From Paludibacter sp. 221 (lineage in GTDB: Bacteria; Bacteroidota; Bacteroidia; Bacteroidales; Paludibacteraceae), in contig NZ_QVMH01000012.1 of the NCBI RefSeq assembly GCF_010501035.1, positions 1 through 47,308 of the forward strand: DNA of 47,308 nt, given 5' to 3'. Numbering within the stretch: the first letter of the stretch is position 1; each line of letters begins with the position of its first letter. Position numbers and translations under genes: made by a program. Positions 8,576-17,466 of this stretch are shown in pieces. The notes under the pieces are model-generated. The model saw only the letters and a program-made list of their open reading frames with translations, made no database searches and was not told the DNA's origin.

Positions 8576-9430
8576 TTATTCGCTCAATTCGCTTGAGGAT
8601 ATTGTATGATTATTATTTTTATTTTCGTTAAACTCTTTCCATAGCAAGTAAATACAAGCTCCGGCTACAACAATACACCCTGATATAATCAGAATCATAC
8701 TCACAAGCCCGCCATACGATTCAACCAAAGTTTCATTCATCAAAGCCTGCACGTCGCCCGACTTATATGCGTCAGACACATTCATTATAATAGCCGGAAT
8801 AAGGTTATTTACAAAATGTATCAGTATAGCCAAACTCAAATTGCGGGTACGGTAATATACCCAACCAATAAAAAGCCCCAATATAGTAGCCCCTACAAAT
8901 TGCCATGGGTTCAGATGCACTATTCCGAACAGCAAAGCTGATACAATTATAGCTTTAGTGGGAGAGTATTTTTTCAGCAATCCATCCAAAATAATCCCCC
9001 TGAATATAAGCTCTTCCAACACCGGTTCCGCTACAACCACTGTTATAAATGGGAGAAATCCCTGTGCGTTAAGTGTCGAATCCATAAATATTTTCATGAA
9101 AAACTCCGGCATCGGAATTAAGTTCGAGAGAGGCCCTGTTATTCCATATTGAATTGCCGCTGTAGCTACAATTATCAAAACGAACACTTTAGCCGAAGAT
9201 GGTTTGAAAGCATAGCTAAACTCGCCCGTTCGTTTTTTCCTTACCAAATGAAAAACAAGAAAAGGAAGCCCCATCGACAATGCATACGATAAAAAAGCAG
9301 CTAAACCCTGAACCGGCAGCACATCCGACAGCAAAACAATGGGCGATACAAACAACGATATTAGTATAATAATTCCCAACATGCCCCAACTTTGAGCTAT
9401 ACTGGGATAATAATCTTTCTGAATTTCCAT
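8576..9430 (-). CDS. CPBP family intramembrane metalloprotease
   Basis: 284-residue multi-pass inner-membrane protein of the CPBP (CaaX protease/bacteriocin-processing, Abi) family. The metal-site motifs are complete: EEx3R in EPVLEELIFRG (Glu139, Glu140, Arg144), His172 in VHLNPWQ and His205 in LIHFVNN. Around eight hydrophobic segments are visible from residue 15 to 265, followed by a polar tail. Substrate unknown; members process prenylated or bacteriocin-like peptides or act as scaffolds. It lies between an uncharacterised membrane gene (42-base gap) and glyA (18-base gap). Confidence 0.92.
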   Translation of the reverse strand: MEIQKDYYPSIAQSWGMLGIIILISLFVSPIVLLSDVLPVQGLAAFLSYALSMGLPFLVFHLVRKKRTGEFSYAFKPSSAKVFVLIIVATAAIQYGITGPLSNLIPMPEFFMKIFMDSTLNAQGFLPFITVVVAEPVLEELIFRGIILDGLLKKYSPTKAIIVSALLFGIVHLNPWQFVGATILGLFIGWVYYRTRNLSLAILIHFVNNLIPAIIMNVSDAYKSGDVQALMNETLVESYGGLVSMILIISGCIVVAGACIYLLWKEFNENKNNNHTISSSELSE

Positions 9431-9472
9431 ATAAACTGTATTACAAAATATATTCTATAAAGAACAAACATC

Positions 9473-9982
9473 TCACTTTGGCATAAATCGGCTATGGTCT
9501 TCTTTTTCTATCCTCTGCTGTTCTCGTTCTTTTTCATCCCTCATTACCTTCTGTGCTTCTGCTTCGAGAGCTTTTTGTCTTAATTCTTCCGCCTCTTTTT
9601 TTAGTGTCAGTTTGTTTTTAACAAAATAAAAAACAATAGCTGTGAGTACCACTACTTCGATGCAAATAAGCCAAACTGGAAAAAACGACAACGACCGATA
9701 AAACCCAAACGCAACAATAGCCATTCCCCAATACTGCATGGGTATCCAAAACAGACGGTGAATATTTTTCGACAGCAGCAATTTATTCTCGGTTGTGTCC
9801 AACAATATTTTTTCCTTATTCCATCGGTCGCCAGCATACCACGAAAGCCCTCCGGTTATAAAATACGAGAATATAAACGCGTACTGAAGATAAATTCCTT
9901 CTTCAAAAAGTTTATACGATGCAATGGCTAATAACAAAAAGACTAATGGGATTAATATCCCCCGACCCGACCAAACAATCAT
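9473..9982 (-). CDS. Small membrane protein with charged C-terminal helix
   Basis: 169 residues that I do not recognise. Four hydrophobic stretches are visible (about 8-24, 32-50, 80-97 and 102-121), followed by a long Glu/Lys/Arg/Gln-rich helix of about 45 residues that is probably cytosolic and may form a coiled coil. There is no enzyme motif. It is the first gene of the minus-strand run leading through the CPBP protease to glyA, and a TAnnTTTG element lies about 140 bases upstream. Confidence 0.75.
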   Translation of the reverse strand: MIVWSGRGILIPLVFLLLAIASYKLFEEGIYLQYAFIFSYFITGGLSWYAGDRWNKEKILLDTTENKLLLSKNIHRLFWIPMQYWGMAIVAFGFYRSLSFFPVWLICIEVVVLTAIVFYFVKNKLTLKKEAEELRQKALEAEAQKVMRDEKEREQQRIEKEDHSRFMPK

Positions 9983-10121
9983 AGTAAAAATTGTTTTTAA
10001 ACACTAAGCCCCTCCCTGAATTCACCACGAGAGAGACTGTTGAATCACCATATTTACCTCGAACAGGACTAAGTTACTCGCAACTTTCTTTTCCTATTCT
10101 TTTTGATTGTCCAAAGGTAAT

Positions 10122-10129
10122 ACTTTTCA
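10122..10129 (-). promoter_or_regulatory. -7 element upstream of the membrane-protein/CPBP/glyA run
   Basis: Minus strand TACCTTTG matches TAnnTTTG. It would give a leader of about 130 bases before the start at 9982. Confidence 0.45.
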
Positions 10130-10163
10130 ATTCTTTTTTTATAGTTTCCCCCCCGAAAATAAA

Positions 10164-10757
10164 TTATTTTCTTTTCGCTTTTTTCTTCTTTGCCACCGAC
10201 CAGCCAAATTTACCGATTTCCTCTCCCAGTTTTTGATATCGCCCGTGCGAATAGGCTATAAGTTTAGCATCCCTCAATTTAAATTCGCCTGTTTCGGGGT
10301 CAATATATTTGCTGTCGGCCAACACATTTACAACCTCGGCTATAAACATATCGTGCGAGCCAAGCGCGATTATCTCCTTCACCCTGCACTCAATACTTAC
10401 AGGGGCTTGCTTTACATATGGGGCATTAACCACTTGCGAGACACATGGTTGCAATTTTGTTTCTTCAAATTTATTATAATCTCGCCCGCTACGCACCCCA
10501 CACCAATCCGTAGCATGAGCCATATCCTCGTTAGTAAGGTTAATTACAAACTCCATATTCCGTTTTATTATGTCGTATGAATGACGCTCAGGACGAACTG
10601 AGATATAGCACATAGGCGGATTGGTACAGATAGTTCCGACCCACGAAACCGTAAACAGGTTATACTCTTCGGGGGTACTTCCGCAAGAAATTAACACCGC
10701 CGGAAGCGGATAAATCATATTACCCGGTTTCCACGAAACATGTGATTCTTTTGACAT
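10164..10757 (-). CDS. Flavin reductase-like (FMN-binding split barrel) protein
   Basis: 197 residues of the flavin reductase domain-containing family, which bind FMN and often reduce free flavin with NAD(P)H. The opening MIYPLPAVLISCGSTPEEYNLF, here YPLPAVLISCG, then TVSWVGTICTNPPMCYISVRPERHS and the central EFVINL match the split-barrel FMN-binding core. The C-terminus is a Lys/Arg-rich tail (AKKKKAKRK), an unusual end that might bind nucleic acid or acidic surfaces. It stands alone on the minus strand. The physiological electron acceptor is unknown. Confidence 0.88.
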   Translation of the reverse strand: MSKESHVSWKPGNMIYPLPAVLISCGSTPEEYNLFTVSWVGTICTNPPMCYISVRPERHSYDIIKRNMEFVINLTNEDMAHATDWCGVRSGRDYNKFEETKLQPCVSQVVNAPYVKQAPVSIECRVKEIIALGSHDMFIAEVVNVLADSKYIDPETGEFKLRDAKLIAYSHGRYQKLGEEIGKFGWSVAKKKKAKRK

Positions 10758-10842
10758 CGTTATTTATAATTAAGAAGCTGTTTTGAAGCAGTATGTTCTT
10801 TTTGGAAAAAGTATGTAAATATAATGTATAAATGTAACAACA

Positions 10843-10879
10843 GAGGTGCAGTACGGAATGTATAATCGTATTGCACCTC
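10843..10879 (-). terminator. Hairpin downstream of the flotillin gene
   Basis: GAGGTGCA (10843-10850) pairs with TGCACCTC (10872-10879), with further partial pairing inside. The T-rich stretch after it on the minus strand is interrupted, so termination may be moderate. Confidence 0.65.
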
Positions 10880-10910
10880 AGCTTATTGTGTTATATAAGA
10901 GCTTGATAAA

Positions 10911-12431
10911 CTACTCCCCTTTTTGGGGTTCTTCTATTATTGTAGCTGCTTCAGGGTCTTTTTCTTTTACGAGATATGATGGTAAATTTAATCCCGCCAA
11001 ATTGAAAAGGTCATTCAACGGAGGTACTGTTTTCATCATACCCGATACAAAGTTCGCAGTAGTGGTATTTCCATTTTCCGAGTTATTTCCGGCCGAATCC
11101 CAAACCGTAATTTTATCAATCTTGATATTTTTAACAGCTTCAACTTGTGTTTTAACCAATTCGGGTAGTTTTTCGAGTAGCAACAATTGGAATGCATTTG
11201 TTGAATCTCCTCCTGCTGCTGCAACTACTTCTTTATAACCTTCAGCTTGTTTTATTAATATCTCGTATAATCCACGCGCTTCCGCATCCATTTTTGCAAA
11301 AATAGCGTCAGCCTCACCCTTAGCTTTTTCGCGCATACGTTCGGCTTCTGCCTGTGCTTCGATAATCGTACGTTCTTTTTCCATTTCGGCAGGAACAACC
11401 ATATTGGCAATTTGAGTTGAACGTTCTCTTTCGGCACGCGCCAACTCGGCTTTTTTCTCTGCCAAATATGCTTCTTCCATAGCTTTAGCCTCTTGCACTT
11501 TTTCGGCAGCAATAGCTATGCGCAGTGCTTCTGCTTCTTTCTCTCGTCTTATCGCATCTGATGCTGCAATGTTTATTTTTGCTTCATTTTCTCCTTTTAT
11601 AGCAATGGCATTGGCCTCGGCTGTCTTTACACGTGTATCCCTTTCTGCTTCGGCTTTTCCAATAGCTTCATCTCTGAATGCTGCAGCAATACTTACTTCT
11701 TTATCTTTTTGGGTAATGGCAATACTTACGTCTCTATCCCTATGGGTTTCTGCTATTTTCACATCGCGCTCCCTATCGGCAACAGCTTTTCCCATTTCCC
11801 CCATTTTTTCTTGTTCGGCAACGCTTACTTTAGCTTCGTTAATTGCTTTAGCGGCAGCCTCTTTTCCCAGCGCATCAATGTATCCCGATTCATCGTTAAT
11901 ATCGGTTACGTTTACATTTATTAGTTTTAAACCTATTTTACGAAGTTCGGTATCAACGTTTTTTGATATGTTGTCCAAAAATTTATCACGGTCGGAGTTA
12001 ATCTCTTCAATCATCATAGTAGCAATGACCAAACGAAGCTGTCCAAATAAAATATCTTTTGACAACTCCTGAATCTGAGAAGTAGATAATCCCAACAGCC
12101 TTTCTGCAGCATTATTCATATTTTCTTTTTCGGTAGAAATAGCAATTGTAAAGCGACACGGAACATCAACGCGGATATTTTGTTTACTCAACGCACTAGT
12201 TAGATTTGCTTCTATCGAAATAGGTTTCAGGTCAAGATAAGCAAAATCCTGAATAACAGGCCAAATAAACGCACCACCACCCTGAACGCATTTGGCTGAT
12301 GTACCTCCGGTTTTTCCATATACAACTAAGATTTTATCAGAAGGACAACGCTTATATCTTGAGACTAAAGCGGCAATAAGAATAATTGTTACAACAACAG
12401 CAACAATTATTACAATAAACTCCATTGGCAT
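10911..12431 (-). CDS. Flotillin-like SPFH membrane scaffold
   Basis: 506-residue flotillin/YqiK-type protein. An N-terminal hydrophobic anchor (about 4-26) is followed by the SPFH/band 7 domain (about 30-190, with DVPCRFTIAIST and LRKIGLKLINVNVTDI). A very long Ala/Glu/Lys-rich coiled coil (about 190-400) has the repeated EAE/AEAERDTR pattern of flotillins. The C-terminal oligomerisation region follows (ALQLLLLEKLPEL-like, NAFQLLLLEKLPELV). It acts at the inner membrane as an oligomeric scaffold of ordered lipid domains. It is 19 bases downstream of an NfeD-like gene, the standard partner of SPFH proteins, so they form one operon. Confidence 0.94.
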   Translation of the reverse strand: MPMEFIVIIVAVVVTIILIAALVSRYKRCPSDKILVVYGKTGGTSAKCVQGGGAFIWPVIQDFAYLDLKPISIEANLTSALSKQNIRVDVPCRFTIAISTEKENMNNAAERLLGLSTSQIQELSKDILFGQLRLVIATMMIEEINSDRDKFLDNISKNVDTELRKIGLKLINVNVTDINDESGYIDALGKEAAAKAINEAKVSVAEQEKMGEMGKAVADRERDVKIAETHRDRDVSIAITQKDKEVSIAAAFRDEAIGKAEAERDTRVKTAEANAIAIKGENEAKINIAASDAIRREKEAEALRIAIAAEKVQEAKAMEEAYLAEKKAELARAERERSTQIANMVVPAEMEKERTIIEAQAEAERMREKAKGEADAIFAKMDAEARGLYEILIKQAEGYKEVVAAAGGDSTNAFQLLLLEKLPELVKTQVEAVKNIKIDKITVWDSAGNNSENGNTTTANFVSGMMKTVPPLNDLFNLAGLNLPSYLVKEKDPEAATIIEEPQKGE

Positions 12432-12450
12432 AAATTTTAATTTTTATTGG

Positions 12451-13020
12451 TTATACTTTGTTTACTATTACATAATTATCGGATATCCCGATTATTTCAA
12501 CAACACTACCTGTCGTTATTATTTCATCACTACCGGATATTGCATTTAATTCACGAATAGCTCCTTTTACACTGACGTGAATTTTTCCTTTCCCTGCTTT
12601 TTGAGCCGGAATCGACAGATACACATCTGCCGTTTTTCCAATTGTATCTTGAATATTAAAACTGTTGTTTTCTGCCAGTTTCATTAATTGTTTTATAATA
12701 ATAAAAAATAGAAATATAAAAACAAGCCCGACTGCAACAGAAAGAAGGCTTAATACAACCTTATTGGGAACCACGTTATACAATGAAATACCAGTCCACC
12801 CGAAACCTAACAAAAAATGTATTAGATTGCGAAATGAAAATAATTGGAATGGTGCTTCCATACCATCCAAATCTCCGTCGAAGTCGGCTCCCATTCCATC
12901 GTCACTCCCTGAACCAACAAAAGTCATGATAGCTTGAATAATAAAAATCAAACTTGCGAAGAGTGCAACAGCCCAATATACTTTCAACACAGAATCTAAG
13001 TTGTTGTATGCTTCAATCAT
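12451..13020 (-). CDS. NfeD-like membrane protein, flotillin partner
   Basis: 189 residues. Three hydrophobic segments are visible (about 13-34, 66-82 and 86-112), followed by a C-terminal OB-fold-like domain (about 120-189: IGKTADVYLSIPA, GKIHVSVKGAIREL, GSVVEIIGISDNYVIVN), as in short NfeD proteins. Such proteins pair with SPFH/flotillin proteins, and here the flotillin gene follows directly. The serine-protease half of long NfeD proteins is absent. A TAnnTTTG element lies just upstream and should drive both genes. Confidence 0.9.
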   Translation of the reverse strand: MIEAYNNLDSVLKVYWAVALFASLIFIIQAIMTFVGSGSDDGMGADFDGDLDGMEAPFQLFSFRNLIHFLLGFGWTGISLYNVVPNKVVLSLLSVAVGLVFIFLFFIIIKQLMKLAENNSFNIQDTIGKTADVYLSIPAQKAGKGKIHVSVKGAIRELNAISGSDEIITTGSVVEIIGISDNYVIVNKV

Positions 13021-13056
13021 GGTGTATAAGTTTTTTTTAATTTATATATTTTTGAG

Positions 13057-13064
13057 CAAATATA
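13057..13064 (-). promoter_or_regulatory. -7 element of the NfeD-flotillin operon
   Basis: Minus strand TATATTTG matches TAnnTTTG about 40 bases before the start. Confidence 0.55.
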
Positions 13065-13194
13065 ATAAAATAGGAATCAAATGCAAAATAGATGTGTTAT
13101 GAATAGTAAAAATAGTTTAACAAAGCCGGTATCTTAAAAAAGCATACCACTATAAATACTTGACTGATAATGTGAAAACCTTATTTTTGTATTA

Positions 13195-13305
13195 AACCTT
13201 AGTAATAACGATAAAATTGCAAGCTCAACCTTATTAGCTTATTAAGCTGACTGAAAAAACAAGCTAATAAGGTTAGGCTTATGAGGCATTGATATTACTA
13301 AGGTT
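13195..13305. repeat. Nested inverted repeat in the nfeD-queC divergent gap
   Basis: Outer arms AACCTTAGTAATA (13195-13207) and TATTACTAAGGTT (13293-13305) enclose inner arms AACCTTATTAGCTT (13227-13240) and AAGCTAATAAGGTT (13261-13274). All pairings are perfect, and a 20-base loop lies in the centre. The remainder of the 13065-13360 gap is AT-rich with no gene visible. Confidence 0.8.
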
Positions 13306-13360
13306 GATCTCTGAAAATAAAACTTCGGCGCATACAAACTAACATTTCGTAAAAAGAAAG

Positions 13361-13368
13361 TACCTTTG
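13361..13368 (+). promoter_or_regulatory. -7 element of the queC promoter
   Basis: TACCTTTG matches TAnnTTTG and lies 28 bases before the queC ATG. It overlaps the upstream TTG codon, which rules that codon out as the start. Confidence 0.6.
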
Positions 13369-13395
13369 CACTTTCAAAAAAAATATAATTCAATT

Positions 13396-14040
13396 ATGAG
13401 AGATTCAATTATCCTCTACTCTGGAGGTCTTGACAGCACCGTAGCACTGTATAAATATGCAAAACAAATACAACTAGCTTTATCATTCAATTATGGTTCT
13501 AAGCACAACGCGATAGAGATCAAAAAGGCCGCATCAAACTGCCAATCACTTGGTATAGAGCATCGTATAATCGAGCTGGATTTGAATAAAATGGGATTCG
13601 TATCTGATTTGCTAACCTCAGGCGGAGAAATCCCCGAAGGACATTACGAAGAGGATAATATGAAAAAGACGGTTGTGCCTTTCCGAAACGGAATAATGTT
13701 AAGTATTGCCGCAGGAATAGCTGAAAGCATGGATTGCAAAAAAATAATCATCTCGAATCATGCAGGCGACCACGCTATTTATCCCGATTGCCGCGAAGAG
13801 TTTATTCTGAACATGAATAACGCAATCAAATCGGGGACATATAATCAGGCAGAGATTTTCGCCCCTTTCACCAACTTAACGAAACGTGAAATAGCCCTTA
13901 TAGGAAAAGAATTGAATGTGCCATTCGAAAGAACATACTCATGCTACAAAGGACAAGAGACGCATTGCGGTACTTGTGGCACCTGTACCGAGCGCAAAGA
14001 GGCACTAAACGGTTTTGATAATACTGTATACCAAACATAA
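13396..14040 (+). CDS. queC: 7-cyano-7-deazaguanine synthase
   Basis: Makes preQ0 from 7-carboxy-7-deazaguanine, ammonia and ATP in queuosine tRNA modification, in the cytosol. I take the ATG at 13396 (214 residues) because the upstream in-frame TTG lies inside the promoter. The PP-loop SGGLDST is at residues 9-15, and the zinc site is Cys183, Cys191, Cys194 and Cys197 (CYKGQETHCGTCGTC). Other queuosine genes are not adjacent. It converges on ftsE with a 22-base gap and no obvious terminator. No preQ1 riboswitch was recognised upstream. Confidence 0.96.
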   Translation: MRDSIILYSGGLDSTVALYKYAKQIQLALSFNYGSKHNAIEIKKAASNCQSLGIEHRIIELDLNKMGFVSDLLTSGGEIPEGHYEEDNMKKTVVPFRNGIMLSIAAGIAESMDCKKIIISNHAGDHAIYPDCREEFILNMNNAIKSGTYNQAEIFAPFTNLTKREIALIGKELNVPFERTYSCYKGQETHCGTCGTCTERKEALNGFDNTVYQT

Positions 14041-14062
14041 CTTTTTTCGCCGCTACAGCACT

Positions 14063-14776
14063 CTAAACAAGGTTTATTGCGGGGTCTTCTTCGTATGCAG
14101 TACTCGAAATCTCGTATAGCTTCTCGTCCTCGCAACGAATGATTCTGCCACGATACAAGTCGAGCCAGCCTAAATTGTGAGTTGCCATAATAACGGTTGT
14201 ACCTGCCAGGCTGATTTGATATAGCAAATCGACCAACCCACCGCCCGTTTCTGGGTCGAGGTTTCCGGTGGGCTCATCAGCCAGGATGATGTCTGGAGAA
14301 TTAAGCAGGGCACGCGCTATGACAATACGCTGTTGCTCGCCCCCTGATAACTGGTGAGGCATTTTATAGCCTTTGGTAGCCATACCAACCTGATGCAGTA
14401 CGCTATCTATTTGCGATTCGATTGCATTTTTATCTTTCCAGCCCGTAGCACGCAACACAAATTCAAGATTCTCGTGTACACTACGGTCAATAAGCAACTG
14501 AAAGTCCTGAAAAACAATGCCGAACTTACGACGCAGGTAAGGTATTTCAGACCGCTTCATCTTGCGTATATTGTAATCAAACACACGGGCCGAGCCTGAT
14601 AGTACAGGAGCTTCACGATAAAATGACTTCAACAACGAGCTTTTACCACTTCCCACCTTTCCCAAAAGGTATATAAACTCGCCGCCATGAATTTCGAGAT
14701 TTATATCCTTCAATATAACCAGCTCCTGCTGGCATATATCAACTCCTTCGTACTTTATCAGTGTCCGTTTTTCCAT
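14063..14776 (-). CDS. ftsE: FtsE-like ABC ATPase
   Basis: 237-residue ABC-type ATPase of the FtsE cell-division group, which with FtsX controls cell-wall hydrolases at the divisome on the inner face of the membrane. Walker [10 protein letters not shown] is at 39-47, the signature LSGGEQQR at 143-150, and Walker B IILADEP has Asp167-Glu168; ATHN follows as the H-loop. ftsX is not adjacent in this window, as is common in Bacteroidetes. It is the last gene of a minus-strand set after hisIE. A lipoprotein-export or other MacB-like ATPase is the alternative, but overall similarity favours FtsE. Confidence 0.9.
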   Translation of the reverse strand: MEKRTLIKYEGVDICQQELVILKDINLEIHGGEFIYLLGKVGSGKSSLLKSFYREAPVLSGSARVFDYNIRKMKRSEIPYLRRKFGIVFQDFQLLIDRSVHENLEFVLRATGWKDKNAIESQIDSVLHQVGMATKGYKMPHQLSGGEQQRIVIARALLNSPDIILADEPTGNLDPETGGGLVDLLYQISLAGTTVIMATHNLGWLDLYRGRIIRCEDEKLYEISSTAYEEDPAINLV

Positions 14777-14850
14777 ATTTCATTTGGTGTTATTTTAAAA
14801 ACCGGCTCCCTTTTACTTCCTTTACTCCTTCTATTTTTTTAATTCCCCTT

Positions 14851-15444
14851 TTACTTATGCCTTTTCTTCAATTCGCGGGCTAAGTCGTCCAAGGCGTAAC
14901 CTTTTGAGGTAAGCAATACGATGAGATGATAAATCAAGTCCGATGCTTCGTACAGAAAGCCTTCGTCCGTTCCGTTGGTGGCTTCAATCACTGTTTCTAC
15001 TGCTTCTTCGCCTACCTTCTGCGCCATGCGGTTCACTCCTTTTTTAAACAGCGAAGTAGTGTACGAGCCTTCGGGCATTTCTTTATAACGTACCGTGATA
15101 AAATCCTGAAGATATTTAAGAAACGTGATATCCGCCTCGTTTTTCTCACCCCAACAGGTATCATCGCCCGTATGGCATACAGGGCCTACAGGGCGTACTT
15201 TAATTAATAGCGTATCGTTATCGCAATCGGGAAGGATGGAAACCACATTCAGAAAGTTACCACTCTCCTCTCCCTTTGTCCACAGGCGGTTTTTGGTACG
15301 ACTGAAAAAAGTAACCATTTTTGTCTCCTGTGTTTTAGCCAGTGCCTCCTCGTTCATGAAACCCAGCATAAGTACTTTCGATGTCAGTTCGTCCTGAATG
15401 ATGGCAGGAACCAATCCTCCCATTTTTTGAAAATCAATATTCAT
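14851..15444 (-). CDS. hisIE: Bifunctional phosphoribosyl-AMP cyclohydrolase / phosphoribosyl-ATP pyrophosphatase
   Basis: Catalyses the second and third steps of histidine synthesis. The HisI domain (about 1-105) has the metal site DCDND (73-77), Cys90-His91 and the CW pair in HTGDDTCWGE. The HisE domain (about 110-197) has the helical MAQKVGEEAVETVIEA and EASDLIYHLIVLL. 197 residues is the normal fused length. Other his genes are not in the window. It lies between an outer-membrane barrel gene and ftsE, a mixed set without an evident functional link. Confidence 0.96.
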   Translation of the reverse strand: MNIDFQKMGGLVPAIIQDELTSKVLMLGFMNEEALAKTQETKMVTFFSRTKNRLWTKGEESGNFLNVVSILPDCDNDTLLIKVRPVGPVCHTGDDTCWGEKNEADITFLKYLQDFITVRYKEMPEGSYTTSLFKKGVNRMAQKVGEEAVETVIEATNGTDEGFLYEASDLIYHLIVLLTSKGYALDDLARELKKRHK

Positions 15445-15465
15445 TGTGTTTTTATTATAATGTAT

Positions 15466-15500
15466 AGTTACGAGTTACGAGTTACAAGTTACAAGTTATG
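15466..15500. repeat. Heptamer tandem repeat before hisIE
   Basis: Five consecutive 7-mers: AGTTACG, AGTTACG, AGTTACA, AGTTACA, AGTTATG. They sit in the spacer between the barrel gene and hisIE. Confidence 0.85.
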
Positions 15501-15539
15501 AAAATCAACTATGAAAAAATTTTAACCGATTCCTTCATC

Positions 15540-17345
15540 TTAAAAATTAAACGAAACACCGCCCATGACATTGAAGCCCTGTGCCTCGTACCCATGCCAT
15601 TGTTCGTATTTGCTGTTTATTAAATTATTCACCCTTAAAAATGCCGACAGCCATTCCCTTACAGCATACGACGCACCAAGGTTAATATCTACCTTAGCAT
15701 CCATCGGAGCTACTACTACATCGCCTATTTTAGCATAACGCTTGCCTGCCAGATATACATTGCCGTATACATTCAGTTCGGGAGTGATACGGACATTCGT
15801 ACTGAAATCGGCTTCGAACGCAGGTTTATGCCATGCATAGTTAAAATCGGCAACATTCCAGTTATTATACGCAGCACTGAACTGCACATTGAATTTATTG
15901 TGGTAATTGTAGCTTATACGCCCACCAACCCGCAACTGCGTTGCATTGCTGTAAACCACATCAAAACGGTTGGTATATACCATCGAACCATAAGGCAACG
16001 AAAGACTACCTGTTAGTTCGCACTCCTTATTTACATAAAAGTATTGGTTGTTAATTATTTTATACTGAATATACGCATCCAACAATAAGCCTGTAACTGG
16101 TTTCAGTTTCACTCCCGCATAAAAATCAACCGGAGTATAGGTGTCGTCAACCGAAACATCGGGATTCAGAAAGCAATTTTCTGCATACATCCGATTCAAT
16201 GTATTGATTTGGTAATCGCCTGTAACACCTGCATATACCGACAGGAAACGGGGAACTGCCCGCCACTCAAAATAGACGTCGGGCGAAGGGCTGAACCCAC
16301 GCCCATGAGCAAACGAAAACGATGATTTCACTCCCAAGCGCAAATCCCAGTTCTCCCTCTCTATGCTATAATACGGATTCAATGAAAAGACATAATAATT
16401 TTTCAAAACATCAGTCAACTCATCATTTTTCGTACTATAAAACTGGTTTTGAGAGCCTACAATCACTCCAAAACGGTTATCGAAAAGTTCCGTATCAAAT
16501 ACTGCTTTCAAATCAAGCTGTTGTTCGGTCATACCGAGCCGGGCATTGAAAAGATTATAGCCTACATCGACGGAATAACGAAGGTTGTCTGTTGTAGGCG
16601 ACGATGCGATTCCGGCATAAGCGTTCATACGCCAAATAGTGTTGTGAGCAGGCATGTGCAACAATTCATCTACAGAAAAAAGAGAAGGGTCATTAATAAG
16701 ATATTGCATAGAACTGGCATAACCACCATCCATATAGTTCGGAGGATAACTTTGGAGCAACGATGCTTCATCTGTCAAATCCAGAGCCATATTGCTGCCA
16801 TTAAAAAAATCGCCATAATACTTAAACCACTCGTGGCTTCCGCTTATCCCCGCATAGAAATCAAGCGTCCTGAACTTTTTATCGAAAGCCAGCCCCGCCT
16901 GTGTGGTAGAGTGTGCCTTGGAATTGAATAAGCCATAATGACTCAGAATGAAATCCAGTTTCATATCCGGCTTCTTGAAAAGAGGAAACGCAAAATCGGC
17001 CAATGAATTAAAGCCTGTACCAATTCCTAATCGTGCAAAACCTTCTTTATTTTTCTTTTTATTATAAGTTAGTTCGGCCGACGACAGGTAATGTATATTT
17101 TGGTCTACATTCAGGGGTTTGCTGAAATCGGTAGTATAATTAGGATTCATTTTCACTACCTTAGGTTCTATAAAGTAAGGCAACGAATTTATTTTACCTG
17201 CATCCTGAATAACCGGACGGTATTCGCGCTCCACAGTCACATTGCGGTGTACAACGCTGTCTTCCGGTACGGTCTGTGCCTTTAAAGAAAGAAACGTTCC
17301 ACCCAAAAACATCAATAGAAAAAAAGAATATTGTAATGCCTTCAT
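15540..17345 (-). CDS. Outer-membrane beta-barrel protein (TonB-dependent-receptor-like barrel, no plug)
   Basis: About 601 residues from the ATG giving MKALQYSFFLLMFLGGTFLS, which starts a clear signal peptide ending near LKAQ; the longer frame start is less likely. The mature part has the alternating aromatic/polar strands of an outer-membrane barrel (for example FYAGVKLKPVTGLLLDAYIQYK and LRVGGRISYNYHNKFNVQFSAAYNNW, quoted in part: LLLDAYIQYK, GGRISYNYHNKF) and a terminal FNVMGGVSFNF, a classic barrel-ending strand. No plug domain is evident. It follows a large TPR gene by about 120 bases on the same strand; the two may form an envelope pair. Confidence 0.85.
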   Translation of the reverse strand: MKALQYSFFLLMFLGGTFLSLKAQTVPEDSVVHRNVTVEREYRPVIQDAGKINSLPYFIEPKVVKMNPNYTTDFSKPLNVDQNIHYLSSAELTYNKKKNKEGFARLGIGTGFNSLADFAFPLFKKPDMKLDFILSHYGLFNSKAHSTTQAGLAFDKKFRTLDFYAGISGSHEWFKYYGDFFNGSNMALDLTDEASLLQSYPPNYMDGGYASSMQYLINDPSLFSVDELLHMPAHNTIWRMNAYAGIASSPTTDNLRYSVDVGYNLFNARLGMTEQQLDLKAVFDTELFDNRFGVIVGSQNQFYSTKNDELTDVLKNYYVFSLNPYYSIERENWDLRLGVKSSFSFAHGRGFSPSPDVYFEWRAVPRFLSVYAGVTGDYQINTLNRMYAENCFLNPDVSVDDTYTPVDFYAGVKLKPVTGLLLDAYIQYKIINNQYFYVNKECELTGSLSLPYGSMVYTNRFDVVYSNATQLRVGGRISYNYHNKFNVQFSAAYNNWNVADFNYAWHKPAFEADFSTNVRITPELNVYGNVYLAGKRYAKIGDVVVAPMDAKVDINLGASYAVREWLSAFLRVNNLINSKYEQWHGYEAQGFNVMGGVSFNF

Positions 17346-17466
17346 TTTTTTTTGAAATTTGAAAAAACCAGAATGATTTACGATTGACAATCTACAGATT
17401 TACAATTGAATATCATTATATGTATTCCCGTTTACTTATCCACCCGTCTACTCGTTTACTTGTAAC

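Noticed and set aside
13306-13360. preQ1 riboswitch before queC
   Set aside because: No recognisable preQ1 aptamer pattern in the leader, which is only about 20-28 bases after the promoter.
13366-13395. TTG start extending queC upstream
   Set aside because: It overlaps the TACCTTTG promoter element and the ATG at 13396 gives the family N-terminus.
17346-17390. Longer start of the outer-membrane barrel protein
   Set aside because: The added residues precede a perfect signal peptide beginning at 17345.
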